From the NCBI GenBank assembly GCA_030684405.1, contig JAUXYA010000021.1, forward strand, positions 1 to 64,000: a DNA stretch of 64,000 nucleotides, in the 5' to 3' direction. The position numbers and the translations under genes were made by a program. This stretch comes from Burkholderiales bacterium (GTDB lineage: Bacteria; Pseudomonadota; Gammaproteobacteria; Burkholderiales; SG8-41). Numbering within the stretch: position 1 is the first letter of the stretch; each line of letters starts with the position of its first letter. Shown piece by piece: positions 47,369 through 55,788 of the stretch. The notes beneath the pieces are model-generated. The model worked only from the letters and a program-made list of their open reading frames with translations, ran no database searches and was not told the origin of the DNA.

Positions 47369-47794
47369 ATGCCCTGGCTGAAGCTGCTGCACGTCACTGC
47401 TGTCATCGTGTGGTGCGGAGCCCTGCTGTACTTGTCCGCGCTTTTCGTTACGGTGGCCGGGGCGCGCAGTTCAGACACGGCTGGTGCAAGCAGTGGCAGA
47501 TGGCTGCTCCGAGCCTTCTACACTGGCGTAGCCACTCCGGCTGCACTGGTTGCCATCAGCAGCGGTACCTGGCTCTTTGCCACACAGGGACCGCTTGCGC
47601 CCTGGCTGATGATCAAGCTGGCGCTGGTGAGCCTGCTGGTGCTGGGGCACGGCGCCTGCGGCATGCTGGTGCTGCGTAGTGAGCGGCACCAGTACGACGG
47701 ACTGGGCATCGCTGGCCGAGTGGTGACTGCCACCACATTGCTCTGGCTGGTTGGCATCGCTGCGCTGGTGTTGGGCAAGCCAGTGTGGCCATGA
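47369..47794 (+). CDS. CopD/HemJ-like four-helix membrane protein
   Basis: A 141-residue membrane protein with about four helices, beginning MPWLKLLHVTAVIVWCGALLY. The LHVTAVIVWCG first helix and the second-half GWLFATQGPLAPWLMIKLALV pattern match the CopD/HemJ (UPF0093) superfamily, which includes protoporphyrinogen oxidases and copper-resistance proteins. The ATG at 47369 is preferred over one 15 codons earlier. It is divergent from fdhA and upstream of the oxidase genes. Which function applies here is not clear. Confidence 0.7.
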   Translation: MPWLKLLHVTAVIVWCGALLYLSALFVTVAGARSSDTAGASSGRWLLRAFYTGVATPAALVAISSGTWLFATQGPLAPWLMIKLALVSLLVLGHGACGMLVLRSERHQYDGLGIAGRVVTATTLLWLVGIAALVLGKPVWP

Positions 47795-47850
47795 CTCGGC
47801 AGCGGACGACCGCCGTGCGCCGACCCGTCACTCGCCTCTGGCCTGCGGCT

Positions 47851-48312
47851 TCAGTCGGTATTCACGCCCACTGCTTGTTCGTAAACCAGACGTCCGCCCA
47901 GATACGCCGCCAGCGCGATGAAGCCCGCGGTGGCCAGTGTCATGCCCAGTCCCCAGGGCATCAGGTAGCGGCCTGGATCGTCGCCCAAACGCAACTGCCA
48001 GTTGAAGGTGGCCAGCGACAGCATCATCACTGCCATCAGCGCGTGGCCCCAGGCAGTGATCAGGCGCCGCACCTGCGCCACGGTGAGCAGATCCACCAAG
48101 CCTGCGACGCTGGCGACCCAGCCACCCAGCGCGCCGACGCCCGCGAGCCACAAACCGGCGCGGGCCCAGAACGGGTCACCGGTATACAGGTAAGCAGCAT
48201 CAGCCCCCACCAGCCCGATCAACGCCGCTACCGGAAAGTGGATCAGCATCGGATGTACCGGATGCCCGGCAATCGCGGCGTGGCTGGGGATCGATTCGGT
48301 AACGGGTTTCAT
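47851..48312 (-). CDS. DUF2231 membrane protein
   Basis: A 153-residue membrane protein with four predicted helices. The signature HPVHPMLIHFPVAALIGLVGAD near residue 17 defines DUF2231, whose members may bind haem through the paired histidines. WGLGMTLATAGFIALAAYLGGRLVYE ends the protein. It converges with the CopD-like gene and is divergent from coxB. DUF2231 proteins are frequently near oxidase genes, and their role is unknown. Confidence 0.87.
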   Translation of the reverse strand: MKPVTESIPSHAAIAGHPVHPMLIHFPVAALIGLVGADAAYLYTGDPFWARAGLWLAGVGALGGWVASVAGLVDLLTVAQVRRLITAWGHALMAVMMLSLATFNWQLRLGDDPGRYLMPWGLGMTLATAGFIALAAYLGGRLVYEQAVGVNTD

Positions 48313-48370
48313 CGCTGCATTGTATGGCCAATCAATCAGGTGCGGGGCCTCTGGTGTCAAACGAAATGTT

Positions 48371-48391
48371 CGACTTCAATGTTCGAAGTCG
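48371..48391 (+). promoter_or_regulatory. Inverted repeat over the coxB start codon
   Basis: CGACTTC and GAAGTCG form a 7-bp stem with a 7-nt loop (AATGTTC) that contains the coxB ATG at 48379. It could hide or expose the start. It may also be an operator. No experimental support. Confidence 0.3.
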
Positions 48392-49143
48392 TACAGACTC
48401 GATCACCGGACCCATGGCGCGCCACCTGGACGGGCGTGGTGACGGCAGCGGTGTTGACTGGATGTGCCGGACCCCAGTCGATGCTCGACCCGGCTGGTCC
48501 GTCCGCACATGCCATCGCCGCGGTTTGGTGGTGGATGCTGGGGGTGAGCGCGCTGGTGCTGCTGGGCGTCGTCGCGCTGTGGCTGGTGGCAATGGGTCGA
48601 CACGCGCCGACAGCCAATGACGACACCCAGTTAGGTGCAGGTCAGACCGGTCGGCGGTGGATCATTGGCGGCGGCATCATGCTGCCGGTTGCGGCCATTG
48701 TGCCGCTGTTGATCTTCGGCAGCCCGGCCGGACTGCACCAATTGCCGCTCGCTCGTTCTATCGCAGGTGAAACGGCGGCGCCGCCTTTGCGCGTCAACGC
48801 CACCGGGCAGCAATGGTGGTGGGCGTTGCACTATCCGGCCAGCGGTGTGCGTCTGCGCAACGAGTTGCGCCTGCCCGTGGGCCGGCCGGTATTTGTGCAT
48901 GTAGGCAGCGTAGACGTCATCCACTCCTTCTGGGTGCCGCGCCTGGGCGGAAAGCTCGACGCCATTCCCGGACGCATCGGAATCGTACGCCTGCAGGCTG
49001 ACCAAGCCGGCAGCTTTCGCGGCCAGTGCGCCGAGTTCTGCGGACTGGGCCATGCGCACATGGTAATGACGGTGATCGCGATGCCGGCAGCCGAATTCGA
49101 CGCTTGGCTGACAGCACAAGCGAGTGTCGCCAATCATGACTGA
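48379..49143 (+). CDS. coxB: Cytochrome c oxidase subunit II
   Basis: A 254-residue CuA subunit. The N-terminal VLTGCAG suggests a lipoprotein processed at the cysteine. Two membrane helices follow (AIAAVWWWMLGVSALVLLGVV and the next near residue 95). The CuA site is complete: HSFW near residue 175 and CAEFCGLGHAHM near residue 218. ATGTQQWWW-like aromatic residues (ATGQQWWW) typify the electron entry patch. No cytochrome c domain is fused. It accepts electrons from cytochrome c and passes them to the fused subunit I/III, whose ATG overlaps its stop by 8 nt. Confidence 0.93.
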   Translation: MFEVVQTRSPDPWRATWTGVVTAAVLTGCAGPQSMLDPAGPSAHAIAAVWWWMLGVSALVLLGVVALWLVAMGRHAPTANDDTQLGAGQTGRRWIIGGGIMLPVAAIVPLLIFGSPAGLHQLPLARSIAGETAAPPLRVNATGQQWWWALHYPASGVRLRNELRLPVGRPVFVHVGSVDVIHSFWVPRLGGKLDAIPGRIGIVRLQADQAGSFRGQCAEFCGLGHAHMVMTVIAMPAAEFDAWLTAQASVANHD

Positions 49144-51670
49144 GCCCAACGTCCAGTCTGCGACCCGCGACCCGGCTGCGCTGCATGCCGAATTCGAGGC
49201 CGTCTGGGGCAACCCGCGCGGCTGGCGGGCGCTGAGCATCGTCAATCACACCAGTTTGGCCAAGCGCTTTATGGTTACTGGCGCGGTGTTCTTTCTCATC
49301 GCCGGGCTGCTGGGCATGCTGCTGCGCGCACAATTGGCGCAGCCGAACCAGGGTTTCATGGGTGTGCAAGCTTACAACCAGATCTTCACGATGCACGGCA
49401 CGATGATGATGTTTCTTTTCGCCGTGCCCATGCAGCAGGGCTTGGCTGCCTACCTGCTGCCGAAGATGCTGGGCGCACGGGATCTCGTGTTCCCGCGTCT
49501 GGGCGCCTTCGGCTACTGGTGCTACCTGTTCGGCGGATTGATCTTCACCAGCAGTCTGCTGCTGGGCCTGGCGCCCGACGCCGGCTGGTTCATGTACACG
49601 CCGCTGTCCAGCAACACCTACTCGCCCGGCCTGGGGGCAGACTTCTGGTTGCTGGGCATCACCTTCATCGAGATCGCAACGATGGCAGCGGCCATCGACA
49701 TCGCGGTGTCCATCCTGCGTGCCCGCGCCGCGTGCATGGGCCTGCACCAGCTGCCGATCTTCGCCTGGGCCATGCTGGTGACATCGCTGATGGTGATCGT
49801 GGGCTTTCCGCCGCTGATTTTGGGCAGCATTCTGCTGGAGTTGGAACGCGCCGCCGGTTGGGCCTTCTTCGACCCCACGAGGGGCGGCGACCCCTTGCTG
49901 TGGCAGCACTTGTTCTGGCTCTTCGGCCACCCCGAGGTTTACATCATCTTCCTGCCGGCCGCGGGCGTGGTGTCGATGCTGGTACCGGTGTATGCGCGAC
50001 GACCGCTGGTAGGCTACCTCTGGGTGGTGGTATCGATGATCGGCACCGGCTTCATCAGCTTCGGATTGTGGGTCCACCACATGTTTGCCGTCGGCATCCC
50101 GGCGCTGTCGCAGGCCTTTTTCGCGATGGCCAGCATGCTGGTGGCCGTACCCACTGGCATTCAGCTGTTCGCGTGGATCGCTACCCTGTGGTCCGGTCGG
50201 CCGGTATGGAGTGTGCCAATGCTGTGGATCGCCGGCTTCCTGTTTATCTTCGTCGCCGGAGGGCTTACCGGCGTGATGCTGGCCTTCGTTCCCTTTAACT
50301 GGCAGGTGCATGACACACACTTCGTGGTGGCACACTTTCACTACGTGCTGATCGGCGGCATGCTGTTCCCGCTCATCGCCGGTATCTACCATTGGCTTCC
50401 GCACTTCAGCGGACGCCTGCCTTCCGAGGCATTGGCGAAGACCGGGTTCTGGCTCACTTTCATCGGTTTCAACGGCACTTTCCTGGTGATGCACTGGACC
50501 GGGCTGCTGGGCATGCCCAGACGTGTTTACACTTACGACCCCGGGCTGGGATGGGACATACCCAATCTGGTGTCCTCGGTGTTCAGCTTCGTCATGGCCT
50601 TCGGCATCGCCACGTTGCTGCTGGACCTGGCGCTGCACTGGCGTCATGGCCGCAAGGCGCCGCTGAATCCCTGGCAGGCTGACACGCTGGAATGGGCCAG
50701 CGGTACCCCGCCGCGTTCATACAACTTCGTCAGCCTGCCGCGAATCAACACGCGCCATCCGCTGTGGGACCAGCCTGATCTGCCCGAGACGATCGCCGCC
50801 GGTATGCACGCCCTCCCGCATGCAGCACACGGCCGGCGCGAGACTCTGGGCGTGGACCCGGTAAGCGGCCGGGTGCGCGAGGTCATCCACCTGCCCGGCA
50901 ACTCGTGGTGGCCGCTGACGGCGGGCAGTCTGCTGGCGGTGCTATGCATTGCATTGCTGCTTAAGCAGTACATCCCGGCCCTCGTCGTTACGCTGGCGGC
51001 GGCAGCGGCGATGTTGCGTTGGTCGTGGGAGAACGGTGCCCATCCACTGGCCGCCGGTACCGATGCGCATGACCTGCCGCATGGCCTGGAACTGCATTCA
51101 CGCACCTTCGACGGCCCCGGCCTGTGGGGCATGGGCATGACGATGCTGGCCGATGCAGCATTTTTCGCCTCGCTGCTGTTCGGCTGGCTGTATCTGTGGA
51201 CGGTAGTGCCTGGCGGTCAGCCTGCGGCCTCGTCACCGCTCGGCCACTGGCCGCTGGCAGTAGTGACTGCGCTGTTCGGCGCCGGGCTGTGGATCCTGCA
51301 CCACGTCGTGCAGCGCCTGCGTAAGGGCAACGATATCGGGTTGCGATCAAGGCTGTGGACAGCCACGGTCTGCGGCGCAGCCAGCTGTGTCGGATTGAGC
51401 TGGCTGCTTGCCACCGCCCCGCTGCAACCCACGCTGCGCGCGCACGACGCAGTACTCGCCTTCACGTTGTTGTTCCTGCTTTTGCATGGCACTTTGGCCG
51501 CGGTGCTGACAGCACTCCAGGCTTTGCGTGTGCACCATGGCCACGTCAGCCTGGCGGCGCCTTATGAACCGGCGGTGGTAGCGATTCTGTGGCGCTTCTG
51601 CACTTTGGCGTGCGCCCTCGCTTGGGTGCTGATGGCATTGCTGCCGTTGGCCTTCGGGGCCCCGCCGTGA
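49136..51670 (+). CDS. Fused cytochrome c oxidase subunit I/III
   Basis: An 844-residue protein joining subunit I (about residues 30-560) to a short subunit III-like tail (about 650-844). Haem and copper ligands are present: His87 and His402 (haem a), His265 with Tyr269 of HPEVY, His314 and His315 (CuB), and His400 (haem a3). The D-channel entrance Asp116 and Glu267 remain. The K-channel lysine is replaced (TGIQLF, Gln343). The usual D-channel Asn positions appear as Ala105 and Gly123. These changes define an alternative A-family oxidase. Alignment was by eye. It is co-transcribed with coxB. Confidence 0.9.
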   Translation: MTEPNVQSATRDPAALHAEFEAVWGNPRGWRALSIVNHTSLAKRFMVTGAVFFLIAGLLGMLLRAQLAQPNQGFMGVQAYNQIFTMHGTMMMFLFAVPMQQGLAAYLLPKMLGARDLVFPRLGAFGYWCYLFGGLIFTSSLLLGLAPDAGWFMYTPLSSNTYSPGLGADFWLLGITFIEIATMAAAIDIAVSILRARAACMGLHQLPIFAWAMLVTSLMVIVGFPPLILGSILLELERAAGWAFFDPTRGGDPLLWQHLFWLFGHPEVYIIFLPAAGVVSMLVPVYARRPLVGYLWVVVSMIGTGFISFGLWVHHMFAVGIPALSQAFFAMASMLVAVPTGIQLFAWIATLWSGRPVWSVPMLWIAGFLFIFVAGGLTGVMLAFVPFNWQVHDTHFVVAHFHYVLIGGMLFPLIAGIYHWLPHFSGRLPSEALAKTGFWLTFIGFNGTFLVMHWTGLLGMPRRVYTYDPGLGWDIPNLVSSVFSFVMAFGIATLLLDLALHWRHGRKAPLNPWQADTLEWASGTPPRSYNFVSLPRINTRHPLWDQPDLPETIAAGMHALPHAAHGRRETLGVDPVSGRVREVIHLPGNSWWPLTAGSLLAVLCIALLLKQYIPALVVTLAAAAAMLRWSWENGAHPLAAGTDAHDLPHGLELHSRTFDGPGLWGMGMTMLADAAFFASLLFGWLYLWTVVPGGQPAASSPLGHWPLAVVTALFGAGLWILHHVVQRLRKGNDIGLRSRLWTATVCGAASCVGLSWLLATAPLQPTLRAHDAVLAFTLLFLLLHGTLAAVLTALQALRVHHGHVSLAAPYEPAVVAILWRFCTLACALAWVLMALLPLAFGAPP

Positions 51671-52059
51671 CACCAGAGACCGATGTCCCGAGCTTGGCAC
51701 CTGGAGGAGAACGTACCGATCATGCCTGGCACCTGATCTTGGGCTTGACGTTGTGGTTCGCCTGGTTTTGCGCCACCTATGGTGGAATGGCGGTGGCCTG
51801 CGCAGTGGCGCCGCCGCTGGCTGCGCTGGGGCCGCTGAACTGGCTCAATGCCACCGTGCTGATCCTGGCAACCGCCACCACCGCAGCATTCGCCACCGGC
51901 GCCTGGGCCAGCACACGAACGGCACGGCACCTGCCTGCCGGCAGTGCCGTCGCACGCAGCCGCTTCATTGCCCGCGCGTCCGCGGCGCTGTACACCACAG
52001 CCGCGGTGTCCACGGCCGTGATAGCCCTGCCGGCCGTGGTACTGGCGCCGTGCACATGA
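51667..52059 (+). CDS. Small membrane protein in subunit IV position
   Basis: A 130-residue protein with three likely membrane helices (HLILGLTLWFAWFCATYGGM, LNATVLILATATTAAFATGAW and LYTTAAVSTAVIALPAVVL). The GTG at 51667 overlaps the stop of the fused oxidase gene, so it is co-translated. Sequence identity to known CoxD is not evident, but the place and size suit an oxidase subunit IV or a small accessory protein. Its stop overlaps the ctaG ATG. Confidence 0.7.
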   Translation: MTPETDVPSLAPGGERTDHAWHLILGLTLWFAWFCATYGGMAVACAVAPPLAALGPLNWLNATVLILATATTAAFATGAWASTRTARHLPAGSAVARSRFIARASAALYTTAAVSTAVIALPAVVLAPCT

Positions 52060-52904
52060 CCCCCGTTGCTTGCGGCGGGCTTGGCATTATGCTGTTGGTG
52101 GCGGGAGTGCCGGCGCTGGCTCTGGCGCACAGCGGGCTGCCCACGGCCGGCGCCGAGGGCAGCTACGAGCAGGCACCCGTCTGGTTGGCCCAGGCCCTGT
52201 TCGCGCTGGCCTGGCTGGCTTACATCATTGGCGCTATACGGCGGCAGCCGCGATTCGGTCCGCACCTGGCCTTCCACACCACCATGCTCATCTCCGGGCT
52301 GACGCTGTTCGGGCCGCTGGATACGCTGGCCGTACGCGGCGCCGCCTGGCACATGGTGCAACACATGCTGCTGATCGTGGTGGTAGCGCCGATGGCGGTG
52401 CTGTCACGGCCGTTGCCGCAATGGCGAGCGGCGATGGGCGCGGCGGTGGATGCGCTGTGGCGCCTACTGCACCGGATCAGCCGTCACCCCCTGCACTGTG
52501 CACTGTTGCACGCCGCGGCCATCTGGTTCTGGCATGCGCCCGTACCCTACATCGCCGCTGTACAGACACCGGCCTGGCATGTGCTGGAACACGCCAGCTT
52601 CCTGTTCAGTGGCTGGCTGTTCTGGTGGTCGGTGCTGCGCCCCAGCAGCGCCGGCGTACTGGAGGCGGCGCTGGCGCTGCTGTTCACCGTCATGCACACG
52701 GGACTGCTAGGCGCGCTGCTTACCTTTGCCAGCACTCCTCTGTATGACAGCGGGCCCGCCGCGCTGGCCGACCAGCAACTGGCCGGACTGGTGATGTGGA
52801 TTCCCGGTGGTCTCGTCTACCTGCTAGCGGCCGTGTGGGCTACCTGGCGCTGGCTGCATACCTTGGAGACAGAGCCAGTTCGTGCGGGCACATACGCCCC
52901 CTAG
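52056..52904 (+). CDS. ctaG: Cytochrome c oxidase assembly factor CtaG (caa3 type)
   Basis: A 282-residue membrane protein of the CtaG_2 family, which supports copper insertion or assembly of caa3-type oxidases. Landmarks are WHMVQHMLLIVVVAPM near residue 95, HAAAIWFWHAPVPY near residue 150, WHVLEHASFLFSGWLFWW and HTGLLGALLTFA. The histidines may bind copper. The ATG overlaps the preceding stop (ATGA). It closes the oxidase operon. Confidence 0.9.
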   Translation: MTPVACGGLGIMLLVAGVPALALAHSGLPTAGAEGSYEQAPVWLAQALFALAWLAYIIGAIRRQPRFGPHLAFHTTMLISGLTLFGPLDTLAVRGAAWHMVQHMLLIVVVAPMAVLSRPLPQWRAAMGAAVDALWRLLHRISRHPLHCALLHAAAIWFWHAPVPYIAAVQTPAWHVLEHASFLFSGWLFWWSVLRPSSAGVLEAALALLFTVMHTGLLGALLTFASTPLYDSGPAALADQQLAGLVMWIPGGLVYLLAAVWATWRWLHTLETEPVRAGTYAP

Positions 52905-52991
52905 CATCCGTGCAGGGCAAAGTGCGGTAACGGACAGACCGCACATTCATGGGCTCCATACTGTCCTGTTTAACAGACTGAATGGGGCTTC

Positions 52992-53594
52992 ATGAACGTC
53001 ACATCTACGACCGTTGTCATTCTGGCTGGCCTGCTCCTGCTGGCCGTATTTTTCGTTGTCGGCCTGTATAACAAGCTGGTTGCAATGCGCAACCGCTACC
53101 GGAACGCCTACGCGCAAATCGACGTGCAGCTCAAGCGGCGCTACGATTTGATCCCGAACTTGGTTGAGACCGCGCGTGCTTATCTTCAGCACGAACGTGG
53201 CACGCTGGAGGCGGTAATCACCGCGCGCAACGCCGCCTCCACTGCCGGTGCCGCTGCTGCCGCTCAGCCCGGGGATCCCGTGGCAATGAAGGCACTGGTC
53301 GGCGCCGAAGGAGTACTCACCGGTACACTGGGCCGCCTGTTCGCGCTGTCAGAGGCCTACCCGGACCTGAAGGCCAACACCACCATGCTGGGGCTGATGG
53401 AAGAGTTGGCATCGACCGAGAACAAGGTGGCGTTTTCGCGCCAAGCCTACAACGATGCAGTGATGGTTTACAACACACAGCGCGAGGTCTTCCCCAGCAG
53501 CATTATCAGCAACAGCTTCGGCTTTGCTGCGGCCGAGTTGTTTGTGATCGAGGCTCCTGCGCAGCGCGAGCCACCGAAAGTGGCCTTCACCTGA
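52992..53594 (+). CDS. LemA family protein
   Basis: A 200-residue membrane-anchored protein. One N-terminal helix (VVILAGLLLLAVFFVVGLYN) is followed by the LemA core LVAMRNRYRNAYAQIDVQLKRRYDLIPNLVETARAYL and later YNDAVMVYNTQREVFPS, a four-helix bundle. LemA proteins are widespread and of unclear function, often paired with an M48 protease as here. A ggggctt spacer separates it from ctaG by 87 nt. Confidence 0.94.
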   Translation: MNVTSTTVVILAGLLLLAVFFVVGLYNKLVAMRNRYRNAYAQIDVQLKRRYDLIPNLVETARAYLQHERGTLEAVITARNAASTAGAAAAAQPGDPVAMKALVGAEGVLTGTLGRLFALSEAYPDLKANTTMLGLMEELASTENKVAFSRQAYNDAVMVYNTQREVFPSSIISNSFGFAAAELFVIEAPAQREPPKVAFT

Positions 53595-53622
53595 AGCCTG
53601 AGCACAGTCACTCGGCCCTCTC

Positions 53623-54678
53623 ATGGATTTCTTCGGCAAGCAGGCCCAGGCGCGGACGAAGACAACCGCCCTGGTACTGTATTTCGTGCTGGCGGTAATC
53701 TTGATCGTCGCCGCCGTGTACTCGGCGAGCCTGGGCATCCTGCACTTTACGCAGGTAATGACCAACGACGGCGCACCGGTGGCCTTGCCGTCGTGGCGCA
53801 GCATCGTGCTCTGGGACCCGCAGCTCTTCGGCTGGGTCGTCTCCGGCACACTGGGTGTGGTGCTGGCGGGCGCGATCTACAAATTCCTGCGTCTGTCGCG
53901 AGGCGGCAGTGCGGTCGCCGAGGAACTGGGCGGACGCCTGCTGGTCGATGACCCGACCGATGCAGACGAACGCCGGTTGCGCAACGTTGTCGAGGAAATG
54001 GCCCTGGCCGCCGGCGTGCCTGTCCCCAAGGTCTACGTGCTGGATAGTGATTCCGGCATCAACGCCTTCGCTGCCGGCCACAACGCCGGGGACGCCGCCA
54101 TCGGCATCACCCGCGGCGGCATGACCCTGCTCACACGGGACGAACTGCAGGGCGTTATTGGCCACGAGTTCAGCCACTTGTTGAACGGTGACATGCGAAT
54201 GAACATTCGCATCATGGGTGTCCTTTTCGGCATCGTGTGTCTGACAGTAATCGGGCGTGTTCTGATGCATTCGCGCGGCGGCGGCAATCGGGGACGTGCC
54301 CCCATGCTGTTGCTGGGCGTGGCGCTGCTGATTATCGGCGCGGTGGGTGTACTCTTCGGCCGTCTGATTCAAGCCGCACTGAGTCGGCAGCGTGAGATGC
54401 TTGCCGATGCTTCGGCCGTGCAATTCACGCGCAATCCGGCCGGGTTGGCTGGGGCGCTGCGCAAGATCGGCAGCGTTGGCGCACGCATCGACTCACCGCA
54501 TGCCGGCGAGGCCAGCCACATGTTCTTCGAGAACGGCTTGGGCAAGCCGGTGTTCGGCTGGCTCGCCACCCACCCACCGCTGGCCGAACGCATCCGGGCC
54601 ATCGACCCCAGCTGGGACGGTCGCTTCGACGCCATTGTCACCACTACACCGGGACCGGATCGCGCCCCGGCGGTCTGA
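53623..54678 (+). CDS. M48 family metalloprotease
   Basis: A 351-residue membrane protease of the HtpX/Ste24 type. Two N-terminal helices are followed by the cytoplasmic or membrane zinc motif IGHEFSHLLNGD (HEFSH at residues 181-185), a downstream helix pair and the ligand Glu in SRQREMLADASAVQFTRNP. It lies 28 nt after lemA, and the pair is a common module, perhaps for membrane quality control. A direct LemA partnership is inference. Confidence 0.93.
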   Translation: MDFFGKQAQARTKTTALVLYFVLAVILIVAAVYSASLGILHFTQVMTNDGAPVALPSWRSIVLWDPQLFGWVVSGTLGVVLAGAIYKFLRLSRGGSAVAEELGGRLLVDDPTDADERRLRNVVEEMALAAGVPVPKVYVLDSDSGINAFAAGHNAGDAAIGITRGGMTLLTRDELQGVIGHEFSHLLNGDMRMNIRIMGVLFGIVCLTVIGRVLMHSRGGGNRGRAPMLLLGVALLIIGAVGVLFGRLIQAALSRQREMLADASAVQFTRNPAGLAGALRKIGSVGARIDSPHAGEASHMFFENGLGKPVFGWLATHPPLAERIRAIDPSWDGRFDAIVTTTPGPDRAPAV

Positions 54679-54739
54679 GCAAAGCTGACGTTGGGAGACA
54701 ACACACCATTTGCTTGCATGGGGGGCCATTCGTTGCGAA

Positions 54740-55044
54740 TTACAATTGCAGTCGGAGCAAGGACGCCAAGAAATCCAGAAACCTTTCCTTTAAAGGTCGC
54801 TGCTTCCACTCCGACAAAGAGACTGGTCTGGATCGGACGACATCTTGCTCGAAAATTTCGATCTGACGACGCGCGAATGAAGCGTCGAAAATGTTCAAGT
54901 TAGCCTCGTCATTCAGCGAAAAAGACCGGCTATCGAAATTGGTAGATCCGACCGACACCCAGAGTTCATCGACGATCATGACTTTGCAATGGTACATGGT
55001 CGGCTGATACTGGTGAATCTCAATGCCAGCCTCGAGCTGAGCAA
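54740..55044 (-). pseudogene. Cardiolipin synthase C-terminal remnant
   Basis: The minus strand codes for the last 90 or so residues of a cardiolipin synthase/phospholipase D enzyme. The second HKD motif is seen as YHCKVMIVDELWVSVGSTNF, then SFSLNDEANLN and the terminal FEQDVVRSRPVSLSEWKQRP. Homology continues upstream of the first ATG (EAGIEIHQYQPTM) to about 55044, where it runs into Ku sequence on the other strand. The first two thirds of the gene are gone. Confidence 0.82.
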
Positions 55045-55711
55045 GGAGCAGATCGAATTCGCGTATCCGAAATCCACACAGACCATTGAAATCGAAACCT
55101 TCGTCAAGGCCGGAGAGATTGATATTGATCTGTTAGTCAAACCCTATTATCTCGAACCCTCCGGGAAAGCCGCAGACAAAGTGTATGCGCTGCTGCGCGA
55201 GTCAATGCGCTAGGCAGGTGTCATCGGCATGGCATGAGTCGTCATGCACACCAAGGAACATTTGGCGGCGCTGATCCCTTCGGGCGCGGCCCTGATCCTG
55301 AACACGATCCGCTGGGCAAGTGAAATCCGTCCGGTAAGCGACTTGAAGCTGCCGGCTGACGGGAAAACCGCAGCCAATCTGAAGCCTGCCGAATTGAAGA
55401 TGGCGGCGAAGCTCATCAGCGACATGATGGGAAAGTGGAAACTCGAGGACTATGCCGAGAACTTCAGTACAGCCGTACACGAACTCGTGAACCGGAAAAT
55501 CAAGGCTGGCGAAACCGAGTCGGTGACGCCGATCGAGGATACTCCGAAGGAAGAGCGCTCCTCCAACGTGATCGATCTGACTGAACTGCTTGCGCAGAGC
55601 CTCAAGCGTAAAACTGGCGCCGCTGGTAAGACAGAGCAACCAGCCAAACCGAAGGCCGGACCTTCTTCAAAGAAAGCGAATTCGAAGCCGGCGGTTCGCA
55701 AGAGAGCCTGA
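55030..55711 (+). pseudogene. Ku (non-homologous end joining) pseudogene
   Basis: A Ku gene lacking about the first 90 codons. The remnant reads LELSKEQIEFAYPKSTQTIE and on through KPYYLEPSGKAADKVYALL, then the core MHTKEHLAALIPSGAALILN and a Lys-rich tail. Two in-frame stops, TAG at 55211-55213 and TGA at 55235-55237, split it while the frame is otherwise unbroken; single changes (for example AAG to TAG and CGA to TGA) would explain them. The missing 5' end was replaced by the inverted cardiolipin synthase fragment. No LigD gene is nearby. The C-terminal piece from 55244 could still be translated but would not be functional Ku. Confidence 0.85.
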
Positions 55712-55788
55712 ATGGAATCGCTGGGAACGGCATTGCCTTAAGGCTTATTATCGTAAAATATGTTATTAATCAATAAGTTATTAACTTA

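Noticed and set aside
48917-50647. 576-codon open frame antisense to the oxidase gene
   Set aside because: Shadow frame of a GC-rich gene; His/Gln/Arg-rich composition with no domain and no ribosome-binding site.
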